This document shows, piece by piece, positions 53,054 through 62,079 of a stretch of 64,000 nt of DNA. The stretch is from the NCBI GenBank assembly GCA_046049865.1, contig JBJOQO010000002.1, positions 62,001 to 126,000 of the forward strand, given 5' to 3'. Both the position numbers and the translations under genes were made by a program. The stretch's first letter is position 1, and each line of letters starts with the position of its first letter. The notes under the pieces are model-generated. The model worked only from the letters and a program-made list of their open reading frames with translations. It ran no database searches and had not been told where the DNA came from. Source of the DNA: JANPCX01 sp046049865 (GTDB lineage: Bacteria; Pseudomonadota; Gammaproteobacteria; Burkholderiales; Burkholderiaceae_C).

Positions 53054-53714
53054 GGCTTCGCGCTCTTGGGCGCAGACCGCTTTTTTGGGGCGTTGCTGGA
53101 TGGTTGTTTGTTTCGTTGCACTGCGTCGGGATGTGCGCCCGACAGCGCACTCACTTTCTTTTGCTTCGCCAAAAGAAAGTAAGCAAAGAAAAGGCGACCC
53201 CGGTTCCGAGGCCCCCTGCGGGGGCTGCCTTGCGCTGCTCGCGGGAGGCGGGAAGCGCAGAACTCGCCCTGCGGGCTCAAACATCTGCGCTTCTTTTTCC
53301 GCCTCCCGCTGCGCTGCTCAGCTCGTCTCAGGGGGCCCGAAGAGCGAATACCTTTCGGCTCGCTGCGCATCGCCTTGGTTGAAATAGTGGAGATCACTGT
53401 GACGTTTGGCGCAGCCAAACAAGCTGTTCGCTGGTGTTGGCTCTTGGGGGCCCCGTGGGAGGCGTCGAATAGCGCAGGGCAAGACGGAAAAAGAAGTTCA
53501 GATGTCTGAGCCCGCAGGGCGAGTTTCTGAACTTCCCGGCTTGGCCGAGCAGCGCAGAGTAGCCCCGCAGGGGCCGCCGGATTCGGGGTGCCCTTCTCTT
53601 TGGTTACTTTCTCTTGGGCAAGCAAGAGAAAGTAACTCGGCCGCCGGGCCGACGACCCGGCGCAGTGCAATGAGCCATAGCCGCTCCCAAACGCAGAAAC
53701 AGTCTGCGCAGCCT
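53054..53714. other. Repeat-filled gap between two cluster genes
   Basis: This 661-base gap holds the inverted-repeat element at 53116-53670. The open frames through it (for example a minus-strand frame covering most of it) are spurious products of the repeat arms. Confidence 0.6.
53116..53670. repeat. 555-bp imperfect inverted-repeat element
   Basis: The arms start and end in the complementary ends TTGCACTGCG and CGCAGTGCAA, and each contains a perfect hairpin: 53153-53162 with 53171-53180, and 53603-53616 with 53623-53636 (14 bp). The GC-rich inner parts match over CTGCGGGCTCA and similar blocks. The general plan is the same as the element at 25244-25726. It is centred near 53393 and encodes no credible protein. 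Confidence 0.8.
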
Positions 53715-55298
53715 TCATGGCTGCACCTTCCCCCACTCCGCTTCAAACGTCTGCACCAAACCTTGGTTAGACAACCGATTCGGCGGCATCTCCACCCGCG
53801 CCATGTCGGGTGGAAAGTTGAAGAGGGCGGGCAAGCCGTCCACACTTAAAAACTTCAAACCTTCGGGCAAGGCCGTGGGGGCACGGTAGGGTCTGCGGCT
53901 TGCCAGGATGAAACCCCATTCACCAAAACTCGGCACATGGGCGTGGTAGGGCGTGGTGCTCAAACCCGCTGCTTCAATCGTGGCCGCCACCGTCCAAAAA
54001 CTTTTACGCGCCACCAGTGGCGACGTGGTTTGCACCACCGCATAACCACTGGCTGAAAGATGCTGGTCCAGCAGTTGGTAAAAACTGGTGGTGTAGAGCT
54101 TGCCGATGGAGAAGTTGCTGGGGTCGGGGAAGTCCACCACGATCACATCAAAACTGCCGGGGTTTTGCTCCAGCCAGGCAAATGCATCCTGGTTGACGAT
54201 GCGCAGCTTGGGTGAGTGCAGCGCGTCGTTGTTCAGTTCACGCAGGCGGCTGTCTTGTGAAAAGAGGCGCGTCATGTGCGGGTCGAGTTCCACCAAGGTG
54301 ACCTCTTGCACACTGGGGTACTTGAGCACCTCGCGAACGGCCATGCCGTCGCCCCCACCGAGCACCAGCACTTTCTTTGGAGCACCCTGGGCTGCCATGG
54401 CGGGGTGTACCAAGGCCTCGTGGTAGCGGTACTCGTCGCGTGAGTGGAACTGCAAATTGCCGTTCAGAAAAAGCCGCACACCCGAGCGCCCGTGGGTCAC
54501 GACCACACGCTGGTAAGCACTGCTTTCGGCAACGATGATGTTGTCGGCGTAAAAGCGGTCTTCAGCCCAGCTGTTGATTTCCCCCGCGCTGGCAAACGCC
54601 ACCGCCAGCACAGCCGCACACAACAAACAGGCCAGGGTGTGCGCGGCCACATGGCGCAGCTCCGCACGAAACAACCACAGCGCCCAGACCGCCACCATCA
54701 CATTGATCAAACCAAAGAGCACACCCGTGCGGATCAATCCCAGCTGCGGCATCAAGAGCAGAGGGAAGGCGAGCGACACCGCGAGCGCCCCGAGGTAGTC
54801 AAAGGTGAGCACCTGCGAGACCAGGTCTTTCAGCGCGTATCGCGACTGAAAGTGCCGCTTCAAAATTCGCATCACGAGCGGAATCTCTAATCCCACCATG
54901 GTGCCAATCAGCAGCACCAAGCTGTACAGCACCAGCCGAAAACTCCCGGGCGCGGCACTGTGCAAGGCAAAGAGCAGGGCAGGCATCAAGCCGCCCACCA
55001 CGCCAATGAGCAACTCAATGCGCAAAAAATGCGCAATCAACTGCCGCTCAAAAAACCGCGACAAATAAGAGCCCACGCCCATCGCAAACAAATAGGTGCC
55101 GATGATGGTGGAGAACTGCAAGATGGAGTCGCCGAGCAACATGCTCGCCAGCGCGCCCGCTGCCAGCTCGTACAACAGACCGCAGCCGGCGACGACGAAG
55201 ACGGAGGCTAGGAGGGCGACTTCGGCGGGGCGGATGGGGTGGGTACTTCCAGGACGGGTGCCTGGCTCGCCTAGCGACGAGGATGCGGATTTGGTCAA
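53715..55298 (-). CDS. Membrane-anchored aminopropyltransferase (spermidine synthase-like)
   Basis: The protein has 527 residues. The first 230 residues hold about seven membrane helices. The C-terminal half is the spermidine synthase fold: RDEYRYHEALVHP, GGGDGMAVREVLKYP at about 314-328 (GGGDG for AdoMet), ELDPHM, and VVDFPDPSN in place of the D-T/S-D-P motif. Soluble SpeE lacks the membrane part, so this is the long membrane form found in many proteobacteria next to DUF350 and similar genes. It probably transfers aminopropyl groups at the membrane. SpeH, which makes the donor, is encoded at 39500. Confidence 0.9.
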   Translation of the reverse strand: MTKSASSSLGEPGTRPGSTHPIRPAEVALLASVFVVAGCGLLYELAAGALASMLLGDSILQFSTIIGTYLFAMGVGSYLSRFFERQLIAHFLRIELLIGVVGGLMPALLFALHSAAPGSFRLVLYSLVLLIGTMVGLEIPLVMRILKRHFQSRYALKDLVSQVLTFDYLGALAVSLAFPLLLMPQLGLIRTGVLFGLINVMVAVWALWLFRAELRHVAAHTLACLLCAAVLAVAFASAGEINSWAEDRFYADNIIVAESSAYQRVVVTHGRSGVRLFLNGNLQFHSRDEYRYHEALVHPAMAAQGAPKKVLVLGGGDGMAVREVLKYPSVQEVTLVELDPHMTRLFSQDSRLRELNNDALHSPKLRIVNQDAFAWLEQNPGSFDVIVVDFPDPSNFSIGKLYTTSFYQLLDQHLSASGYAVVQTTSPLVARKSFWTVAATIEAAGLSTTPYHAHVPSFGEWGFILASRRPYRAPTALPEGLKFLSVDGLPALFNFPPDMARVEMPPNRLSNQGLVQTFEAEWGKVQP

Positions 55299-55354
55299 GC
55301 GGATTTAACCCAAGTTGAGTGAAATTTTTTTAACTGATGGGGCAGCTTGTTTGC

Positions 55355-55972
55355 TCAGTTTTCAGCGGCTTTGGCTATTGGATAGCGTGGCTCGTTGACC
55401 TTGTTGCCAGCCCCCCAACCCTGCTCAATCAAAATTTCTCCAATCGTATGGAGTAACGCGGTCGCATTGCCAGAGGTGCCAAGGTGAAGATATTTGTCGT
55501 TGGGCTTGTTAAAAGTGAATGCGACGCCAGTGGGTGCTGGATCCTCCCATGCTTCGTATAGATCGAACTCGCTACCTGGTGGAACCCTTGTGAGCCAATA
55601 AGGAATGAACAGAAAAAGTTTCAGCTCCAATACCTCTCCATTCCGTATGCGCACGAGCGAAAGCAACGTAAACGGCAGCACCACCAACGCGACACATAAA
55701 ACCGCAAACCCCATCAGAAAACTAGGCACCATCGAATTAAAAATCACCATCAAATGGGCAGCCAGCACGATCAGTAGAAACGCTCCTCCGTGGTCAGGCA
55801 TAACGACGAATGTGTTTCTATCCGAAATTGTGTAAACCTTCCACCAACTGTAGGCCCAAGCAAGTGGCTTGATGATGGGCTTGAACAACCAAGTTATTAC
55901 CCTGCCGATTCGATGGCCGAACGGTATTCCGCTCTCGGTAGAGGTCCCCCGCCGATTCTGTTCCTCACCCAT
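55355..55972 (-). CDS. Two-TM membrane protein of unknown function
   Basis: The protein has 205 residues. Two membrane helices (about 60-85 and 88-110) follow a basic N-terminus; the C-terminal half is soluble and ends EPRYPIAKAAEN. I do not recognise the family. The ATG at 55972 overlaps the DUF350 gene stop by eight bases, which ties it to the cluster. The open frame to 55990 is an alternative start. Confidence 0.7.
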   Translation of the reverse strand: MGEEQNRRGTSTESGIPFGHRIGRVITWLFKPIIKPLAWAYSWWKVYTISDRNTFVVMPDHGGAFLLIVLAAHLMVIFNSMVPSFLMGFAVLCVALVVLPFTLLSLVRIRNGEVLELKLFLFIPYWLTRVPPGSEFDLYEAWEDPAPTGVAFTFNKPNDKYLHLGTSGNATALLHTIGEILIEQGWGAGNKVNEPRYPIAKAAEN

Positions 55973-56189
55973 GCACCGCCGCCGAAACAATCAATCCAAT
56001 CGCAATACACATCGCCCCCACCACGATGGCCAGGGCGACGTTTTTTTCTTCGATGATTTCTTTCCACAGGTCGTAGGGGGTCAGCTTGTCCACGATGATG
56101 AAGCAGACCCAGAACACCAGCACGCCGATCAGTGCAAACAAAATTGAGCCGACGAAGATGCCGGGTTTCATCCATTCAATGCCCATCAT
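55965..56189 (-). CDS. DUF350 (YjfL-type) membrane protein
   Basis: The protein has 74 residues, two membrane helices at about 10-32 and 50-72. The sequence PGIFVGSILFALIGVLVFW and the second half VALAIVVGAMCIAIGLIV are typical of DUF350. E. coli yjfL belongs to this family and sits in the yjf cluster with a glutathionylspermidine-synthase-like gene. Its role is unknown. It overlaps the downstream two-TM gene. Confidence 0.78.
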   Translation of the reverse strand: MMGIEWMKPGIFVGSILFALIGVLVFWVCFIIVDKLTPYDLWKEIIEEKNVALAIVVGAMCIAIGLIVSAAVHG

Positions 56190-56238
56190 GGTGGTTCTCC
56201 TTGGGGTGGTGGTTGGTATGTTGGTTCGATATCAAATT

Positions 56239-56306
56239 CCGTTCGCCCTGAGCCTGTCGAAGGGTAGCGTGTGCAACCTGGGCTTCGACAAGCTCAGCCC
56301 GAACGG
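56239..56306. repeat. TTCGAC-type inverted repeat
   Basis: The left arm (56239-56263) begins CCGTTCGCCCTGAGC and the right arm (56282-56306) ends GCTCAGCCCGAACGG, with TGTCGAAG and CTTCGACA blocks paired. This is a dispersed repeat common in proteobacteria. The right arm contains the stop codon of the GNAT gene. Confidence 0.8.
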
Positions 56307-56836
56307 GGTGGGGCTTTCAAAATCACGGCCATGGCAATGTCGTCCACGAAACGACCATCTTGCAGTTTGATTCTGTCGCGGTACCGTCCTTCTTCGACGA
56401 AACCGGCTTGTTCGTACAGCGTGATGGCCGCTTGGTTGGTGGCGCGAACCAGTAGTTCAATTTTGTGGACGCCTGGTTCGATGCGCGCCCAATGCAGCAA
56501 ATTGCTGAGCAGCCGCTGCCCGTGGCCTTGGCGCCAATAGCCCAAGTGCACGCACATGTCCAAACTGAAGACATGCGCCAGCCGTTTCATTCGCATAGGA
56601 AGGAAGCTGGCGTGGGCGATGAGTTGCTCCTCACGCTCAATCACCAGGTACTTGCCGCTGCCAGTCAGGGCGGCGGTGATTCGGTCTTGAAACGCTGCGG
56701 GCTGAAGTTCTTCTGGCGAGGAGACGAACCGCTCGTCGTGGGTTCTGGCAATGTCTTGAGCTGCGCGGCAAAGGGCTTCTGCGTCCTCGGGGCGGGCGTC
56801 TCGAACCACATCAACGGAATTCATCATCGTCGCCAT
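56294..56836 (-). CDS. GNAT-family N-acetyltransferase
   Basis: The protein has 180 residues. The acetyl-CoA site is at LGYWRQGHGQRLLSNLL (Q/R-x-x-G-x-G/A pattern) and the ending ATNQAAITLYEQAGFVEEGRYRD is the classical GNAT C-terminal motif. Related members acetylate polyamines or protein N-termini. The ATG at 56836 overlaps the DUF4178 gene stop (TGATG). The last residues and the stop come from the repeat at 56239-56306, so the native C-terminus may have been altered. Confidence 0.85.
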   Translation of the reverse strand: MATMMNSVDVVRDARPEDAEALCRAAQDIARTHDERFVSSPEELQPAAFQDRITAALTGSGKYLVIEREEQLIAHASFLPMRMKRLAHVFSLDMCVHLGYWRQGHGQRLLSNLLHWARIEPGVHKIELLVRATNQAAITLYEQAGFVEEGRYRDRIKLQDGRFVDDIAMAVILKAPPRSG

Positions 56837-58419
56837 CACTTATGCCCCCCACCCGAGCTGTACCCGCCCCACGACCCACCGCTGCTGCGGTAGCCGCCAC
56901 TGCTGGTGCGGCAACTGCGGTATTCGGACGAGGCTTCGCCGTAGGTGGCGCGTACCTGGTCGCAGTCGTCTTTGCTGTCACATCGCCACAGGATGAGCAG
57001 CACGAGGATGACCACGCTCCACAGCACGATTTGCTGCAACAGATTGGAGCCGCCGAGCGCAGTGGGCAGGGCGTCGCGCTGCAGGCTGGCGCGTTTGTCT
57101 GGGGCAAGTTTGAAGGCTTGCATCACCTCGTCAGCGGTGAGTGTGGAGCCCAAGGACCAGGTGATCTCATCCCCTGTTTGTTCGCGGTTCAGGCGATTGG
57201 TCTTGGCCTCGCCGCTGCCGATGAAGTCGCTGTTGTTAGTGCGCTGGTCGCGCTGAAGTTGCCAGTAAAACTCGCCCAGCACGTAGGTGGTTTGACCGGT
57301 GTAGTCGTAGAGTTTTTTGTAGAGCACACCGTCCAGTTTCACGCTGTCGCCAAACTTTTGTGGCACGCCGGTGATGGGCGTGGCCCAGCTCCAGCCGTCT
57401 TGGGCGTCGACCAAAAAGGCGAAGCCGGTGCCCCGGTGGTAGAGCAGGTATTCGCGCCAGAAGGTTTGCTCATCGTCGCCGGTGTCCACCTCGCAGCGTT
57501 CGGCATACCCCACCACCTGCCAGGGCAAGACGGTGGCGTTTTTTTCCAGGCTGAGCTTCAAGCGGCCGATGCTGCCCAGCGGGATTTGCGGCTCGCTGCC
57601 GTTTTCTTGCGCGTAGTGGGCGAGGTCGCCACCTATCCCTTGAGACAGGTCCACCACCGCATGGCATTGGTGGCAGGCAATGGACTGGGTGGTGGAGAGG
57701 GTGACGTTCAGTGCGGTGCCGCAGCTCGGGCATTCCACGCCGCGCGCTTTCAGGCTCTTTTCGCTGCCCTCGGCCAGACCCCGTAGGGCCAGCTCGCTCA
57801 AGGCGACTGAGCGGCCCACAGACCAGTGGGGTTGTTCGGGGTTTTGGTAGTCCAGCGTGCCGACCTCGCCGCGTGGATTGCGCAGATCCACCACCACGAA
57901 GCCGCGTTGAAGATTGGGCGAAAAGGGAAGTTCGCCTTGTGCGGCAATCAGTTTGGCCGCCGCCACCGAGGCCACGCTCCAGCCTTGTCCGGCCAGGGTC
58001 AGTGACTGCCCGGGGCGCAGCTTCTCTGCTGGCGGGGGCGCTTCGCTCAGCGTTGCATCAAAGGCCAGCACATACCGGCCGTTGTCCTCGGCCAGCCAGC
58101 CGGAGCGGCCGCTGTCAAAGAGGGCGTGCCACTCGTTCCAGGTGCCGTCTTTGTAGCGGTATTGCAAGCGCCCCACGAGGGTGAAGGCCGCACCCTGGAT
58201 GCTGCCGCTGGCTCCAAGTTGAAGCGGCGAATGGTCGTCAAACAGCTCGGCGCTTTCGCCGGTTTTGCGCAGTGCCTCACCATCGCGCACGATGGTGCTG
58301 CGGCAAAAACTGCACACCGCAAAAGCCGACGCGCTGGAGCGAAACTCCACCGGCGCACCGCAATTGGGGCAGGCGGCGCGGTAGGCGCGTTGGGGGGAGG
58401 AGGTGGGGTCAGTGGCCAA
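56836..58419 (-). CDS. DUF4178-type protein with zinc ribbons
   Basis: The protein has 527 residues. An N-terminal zinc ribbon (CPNCG at 17-21 and CSFC at 36-39) is followed by the repeated beta-rich domain (about 65-165 and 280-400) seen in DUF4178, with a second ribbon (CPSCG and CHQC, about 230-255) between. A membrane helix is near 466-485 and the tail is Ser/Gly-rich. It has no known enzymatic role. It is tightly packed with the GNAT gene and upstream of the SPFH gene, in the stress-type cluster. Confidence 0.8.
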   Translation of the reverse strand: MATDPTSSPQRAYRAACPNCGAPVEFRSSASAFAVCSFCRSTIVRDGEALRKTGESAELFDDHSPLQLGASGSIQGAAFTLVGRLQYRYKDGTWNEWHALFDSGRSGWLAEDNGRYVLAFDATLSEAPPPAEKLRPGQSLTLAGQGWSVASVAAAKLIAAQGELPFSPNLQRGFVVVDLRNPRGEVGTLDYQNPEQPHWSVGRSVALSELALRGLAEGSEKSLKARGVECPSCGTALNVTLSTTQSIACHQCHAVVDLSQGIGGDLAHYAQENGSEPQIPLGSIGRLKLSLEKNATVLPWQVVGYAERCEVDTGDDEQTFWREYLLYHRGTGFAFLVDAQDGWSWATPITGVPQKFGDSVKLDGVLYKKLYDYTGQTTYVLGEFYWQLQRDQRTNNSDFIGSGEAKTNRLNREQTGDEITWSLGSTLTADEVMQAFKLAPDKRASLQRDALPTALGGSNLLQQIVLWSVVILVLLILWRCDSKDDCDQVRATYGEASSEYRSCRTSSGGYRSSGGSWGGYSSGGGHK

Positions 58420-58502
58420 GGAAGATGCTCAGTGGCGATCGACTACATGTCGTTCCTGATGGATGAAGATGTTCAGCCATGGTGTTTTGGTGGCTCGCGT
58501 TG

Positions 58503-58591
58503 CCCTCACCCCAACCCTCTCCCAGAGGGAGAGGGAGCCAATACCCCCTCTCCTGCTCTTTTGAAAGAACTGGAGAGGGTTGGCGCGAGGG
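58503..58591. repeat. CCCTCTCCC hairpin repeat
   Basis: A perfect 9-bp stem CCCTCTCCC (58515-58523) with GGGAGAGGG (58527-58535) sits next to a nearly identical inverted unit ending near 58591. This is the common CCCTCACCCCAACCCTCTCC dispersed repeat and fills most of the gap between the DUF4178 and SPFH genes. Confidence 0.7.
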
Positions 58592-58648
58592 CGGTCGCTT
58601 GCAGTCTGGATCACTGAATTTCTAAGTGTGCAATCCAAACTGGCGTGG

Positions 58649-59692
58649 TCACACCAACTTCTTCAACAACTCCGCCTTCTTCGCATCAAACTCCTCGGCC
58701 GTGAGGATGCCCTTGGCTTTCAGGTCTGCCAATTTTTCCAAGGTGGCCATGACTTCATCGGGCCGCACGCCCACGGGTGCCGCTGCTGCGGCTGCACCCG
58801 GCTGCGCACCTTGCAGTCCGTGCGACAGCTGCTGCGCCATCACTTGCCCCAAGGCCACACCGGCACCGAGGCCCATCGCGTCGCCCACCACACCGCCGCC
58901 ACCACCACCGGCTGCGCCTTCCGCAAACTTGGGCATGGCCTGCGCGGTTTGGTATTGCATGAATTTGCCCATGTCGTTGCCGACCATGCCCATGCCGATT
59001 TTTTGGTCGAGGATTTTTTGCAGCTCTTCAGGCAGGGACAGGTTTTGCACCGTCACGCCTTCAAGCGCCAAGCCGATCTTCTCGAACGAAGGTGCGGTCG
59101 CGGCTTTGAGCTGTTGCGCAAACTCCACCTGGTTGGCGGCGAGGTCGAGGAAAGCCAGGCCGCTGCCAGCGACGGCATCCGAGATGTGCTGCAGCATCAG
59201 TGCACGCAGTTGACCGTCCAGGTCTTCCACCGTGTAGCGCTCGCGGGTGCCTGAGATTTCCGAGAAGAATTTTTTCGGGTCCGTGACGCGGTAGCTGTAG
59301 TTGCCAAAGGCGCGCAGGCGCACCGCGCCGAAGTCTTTGTCGCGGATGGTGACCGGCTGGGTGGTGCCCCAGCGCTGGTCAATTTGCTGTCGGGTGCTGA
59401 AAAACACCACATCGCTCTTGAACGGGCTTTGGAAGAGTTTGTCCCAGTTCTGCAAATAGGTCAGCACCGGCAGCGTGCTGGTGGTGAGGGTGTATCGGCC
59501 GGGGCCAAACACATCGGCCACCTTGCCTTCGTTGATGAAGACGGCCATTTGGCTTTCGCGCACGGTGAGGGAGCCGCCGTATTGGATTTCGTTGCCCGCC
59601 ATGGGGAAGCGCCAGGCCAGGGTGCCGTCGCTGTCCTCTTGCCACTCCAGAATGTCGATGAACTGTTTCTTGATGAAATCCATCAGTGCCAT
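58649..59692 (-). CDS. SPFH/band-7 family protein with C-terminal SHOCT
   Basis: The protein has 347 residues from ATG 59692. The SPFH core spans about residues 30-220 (VFGPGRYTLTTSTLP, RDKDFGAVRLRAFGNYSYRV). A Gly-rich linker follows, then a SHOCT helical hairpin (LEKLADLKAKGILTAEEFDAKK). No membrane helix is present. Related proteins were annotated virion core protein-like. SPFH proteins scaffold membrane microdomains. The longer open frame to 59893 includes the dispersed repeat and is rejected. It probably starts the minus-strand cluster. Confidence 0.87.
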   Translation of the reverse strand: MALMDFIKKQFIDILEWQEDSDGTLAWRFPMAGNEIQYGGSLTVRESQMAVFINEGKVADVFGPGRYTLTTSTLPVLTYLQNWDKLFQSPFKSDVVFFSTRQQIDQRWGTTQPVTIRDKDFGAVRLRAFGNYSYRVTDPKKFFSEISGTRERYTVEDLDGQLRALMLQHISDAVAGSGLAFLDLAANQVEFAQQLKAATAPSFEKIGLALEGVTVQNLSLPEELQKILDQKIGMGMVGNDMGKFMQYQTAQAMPKFAEGAAGGGGGGVVGDAMGLGAGVALGQVMAQQLSHGLQGAQPGAAAAAAPVGVRPDEVMATLEKLADLKAKGILTAEEFDAKKAELLKKLV

Positions 59693-59781
59693 GGCGGTGA
59701 TCTCCTGTGGCCCGCAGGGTGAATAAAAGAAGGAGGTTTGCGGGCCAGCGAATAATAGGACAAGCTTTTCGACCATTGCCG

Positions 59782-59810
59782 CCATAGATTCCCGCTTTTG
59801 CGGAAATGAC
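59782..59810. repeat. GTCATTTCCGC-type dispersed hairpin repeat
   Basis: CCCGCTTTTGCGG within this 29-base stretch is a variant of the GTCATTCCCGC repeat seen at 25472. It lies between the SPFH and UbiH-like gene starts. Confidence 0.6.
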
Positions 59811-59835
59811 GTTGTTTTTGATGCAGGACTTTGTG

Positions 59836-61053
59836 ATGAACACCACCGCTTTGAAACTGGCCGTCGTCGGCGCTGGGCCCGTGGGGCTGACACTGGCCTT
59901 GGCCGCTGCCCGTCACCTGCCCCAGGCAGAGGTGACGGTGTTCGATGCCCGCGCCGCGGACAAAGATGTCTCGCTCGACCCCCGCACCCTGGCGCTGTCC
60001 TGGGGCAGTGTGCAACTGCTGCAGCGCTTGAGTGCCTGGGTGCCCGGCGCGGCTCAGCCCATCACCGCCGTGCATGTGTCGCAGCAGCAACCCTCCATGG
60101 ATGGCGTGCTGGGCGGCCTGTTCGGTGAGCCCGAAGTGCGCCTGAGCGCCACAGAAGAAGGCGTGCCCATGCTGGGCGCGGTACTCAGCTATGGCGCCAT
60201 CACCGCGCCCTTGCAAAAGGCCTGGGAGGCTCTGTGTGCCGCCGAACCTGCACGTCTGCGCAGCCGTTTCTCCACGCCCGTGAACGCGCTGAAGAACGTG
60301 GGCGAGGGTGTTGAGTTAGACGCGGGCATTGCCGAGACCTTTGACTTGGCCGTGGTGGCTGAAGGCGGCGTGTTCTCCGACCAGGCCAGAAAGGGTCTGA
60401 CCCACGACTACGGCCAAACCGCCTGGGTTGGCACGGTGCATTTGAAGCAGCCTCATGGCGGCATCGCCTATGAACGTTTCACCCGACAAGGCCCGGCAGC
60501 GTTATTGCCCCTGCCAAAAGACTCCCGCGACGCCGATGATTCGCAAGCCCGTGCTGCTTTGGTCTGGTGCGTGCCCAGCCAAGACGATCCGGTCGCGGCG
60601 TTGAACGACGCACAGCGCCTGACGGTGCTCAACACCGTGTTCCACCCCCAGGTGGGCGAGATCACCGCGCTGTCGCAGCTCAAATCGTTCGTGCTGGGCT
60701 TGAACGCCGAACGCACCCTGACCGATGGCCGCACCGTGCGCATCGGGAATGCCGCACAAACCATGCATCCGGTGGCGGGCCAGGGTTTGAATCTGGGGCT
60801 GCGGGATGCGTTTGAACTGGTGCAAGCCTTATCGCGCAGCGGTGACGTGCCTGCGGTGCTGCGCCGCCTGGAGTGGCAACGCGGCCCCGACCGCTGGGCC
60901 TTGATCGCCGCCACCGACTTTCTGGCCCGCAGTTTCACGTGGACGCTGCCCGGTGCCAGCACCGCACGCGGTTTGGGTTTGGTGGCGCTGCAGGCACTCA
61001 AGCCCGTGAAGTCGGCCCTGGCCAGGCAGATGATGTTTGGTGCGCGGAACTGA
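59836..61053 (+). CDS. UbiH/Coq6-family FAD monooxygenase
   Basis: The protein has 405 residues. The FAD motif is VVGAGPVGLTLALAAAR at the start, the GD motif region is FDLAVVAEGG, and the ribose-binding IGNAAQTMHPVAGQGLNLGLRDA is conserved. It hydroxylates the ubiquinone ring at one of several positions; which one (UbiF, UbiH, UbiI) cannot be read from sequence by eye. It is consistent with ubiD elsewhere in the window. The ATG at 59836 has AGGA eight bases ahead; 59821 is an alternative. Confidence 0.88.
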   Translation: MNTTALKLAVVGAGPVGLTLALAAARHLPQAEVTVFDARAADKDVSLDPRTLALSWGSVQLLQRLSAWVPGAAQPITAVHVSQQQPSMDGVLGGLFGEPEVRLSATEEGVPMLGAVLSYGAITAPLQKAWEALCAAEPARLRSRFSTPVNALKNVGEGVELDAGIAETFDLAVVAEGGVFSDQARKGLTHDYGQTAWVGTVHLKQPHGGIAYERFTRQGPAALLPLPKDSRDADDSQARAALVWCVPSQDDPVAALNDAQRLTVLNTVFHPQVGEITALSQLKSFVLGLNAERTLTDGRTVRIGNAAQTMHPVAGQGLNLGLRDAFELVQALSRSGDVPAVLRRLEWQRGPDRWALIAATDFLARSFTWTLPGASTARGLGLVALQALKPVKSALARQMMFGARN

Positions 61054-61081
61054 TTGGTGGCTGGGGGTGCACGGTCTGCGG

Positions 61082-61885
61082 TCAGGTCACCCTCGGCTTG
61101 GCCAGGCAGCGATGCAACCACCACCCCCCAAGACCCGCCAGAGCGAAAGCCAGTAGCCACGCGGCGGGTGAAGCCGGGGCCGGCGAATCAGCAGCGCTTG
61201 CGTCTTGATGGGCCCACATGAACCACAGGGCACTGTTGTACAGGCCGTGCAAGCCGATGCAAGGCCACAGTGAACGACTGCGCTCGTACAGCCAGCCCGA
61301 CAACAAACCCAGCACCAAGCCGACAAAGAACTGGTACAGGTTCAGGTGGGCCACTCCGAACAATATGGACGAGCCGGCGATGGCTTGCCAGCGTGGATAC
61401 AGGGTCAAGAAGCCGCGCAAAATGACGCCGCGAAAGAGCATTTCTTCCAGGACAGGGGCCAAAAGGCAAACGGCCACCGTAGAGGCCAGCCCACCGGAAG
61501 CCATGTTGTCAAACATGGATTTTTCCCATGCGGACATGGGGGCGATGAGCACCAACCAGTCCAGCAACACCTCCATGCACATCAGCAGTGCAGGCAACAC
61601 CAAACAAATCGGTGGAAGCAAAAGCAAGAGGGTGGCTTTGGTCGACGAACGCGCCGGATGGAACAGATTTCCGTAGCTCATGTGTGTCAGCTGCATGACG
61701 GCCGTGACCACGACGCCGTTGGCCAATAGCACGGTCAGTGCGGTGACCTCTGCGGGCATCAAGCCCAAGGATGATTGGAGGTCATACAGCGCAGCGCCGA
61801 TCAGGTACTCGCTTAGAAACAGGACCAATAGAAGCAGCAAGGCTTGCGGACCCGTCGGGAAAGTGGAGAGGCTTTTTTTCGGCAT
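61082..61885 (-). CDS. CPBP-family intramembrane metalloprotease
   Basis: The protein has 267 residues. About seven membrane helices surround the active-site motifs: APVLEEMLFRGVIL (EExxxR), FGVAHLNLYQF and the later CIGLHGLYNSALW. CPBP (Abi/Rce1-type) proteases cleave membrane-embedded substrates. The start at 61885 gives MPKKSLSTF; the open frame to 61993 is unsupported. No substrate is indicated by the neighbours. Confidence 0.85.
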   Translation of the reverse strand: MPKKSLSTFPTGPQALLLLLVLFLSEYLIGAALYDLQSSLGLMPAEVTALTVLLANGVVVTAVMQLTHMSYGNLFHPARSSTKATLLLLLPPICLVLPALLMCMEVLLDWLVLIAPMSAWEKSMFDNMASGGLASTVAVCLLAPVLEEMLFRGVILRGFLTLYPRWQAIAGSSILFGVAHLNLYQFFVGLVLGLLSGWLYERSRSLWPCIGLHGLYNSALWFMWAHQDASAADSPAPASPAAWLLAFALAGLGGWWLHRCLAKPRVT

Positions 61886-62079
61886 CGAGATCCGGTGGGG
61901 GGTATGGAATCGGTGGTGGGCTGCATGACTGCAGGCCGGAGAATTTTTTTTATCTTTTCTTAATTCACGACACGTTGAGTTGCCCAGTTGCACCTCTCTA
62001 GCTCCCGTGAAAGAGGGGGCCAGGGGGCGTGAAAGAGGCGAGTCTCAACTTGCCTTTTCGGACAGCCATCAGGCCCCGA

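Noticed and set aside
53050..53736. Minus-strand frame of 228 codons through the repeat region
   Set aside because: It is built from the inverted-repeat arms and shows the KKVTKEK-type spurious pattern.
58649..59893. N-terminal extension of the SPFH protein
   Set aside because: The added part includes the dispersed hairpin repeat; the family start is at 59692.
61082..61885. CPBP protease as the sortase of the GlyGly-CTERM subtilase
   Set aside because: Rhombosortase is a rhomboid serine protease; this protein has CPBP metalloprotease motifs and is 25 kb away.
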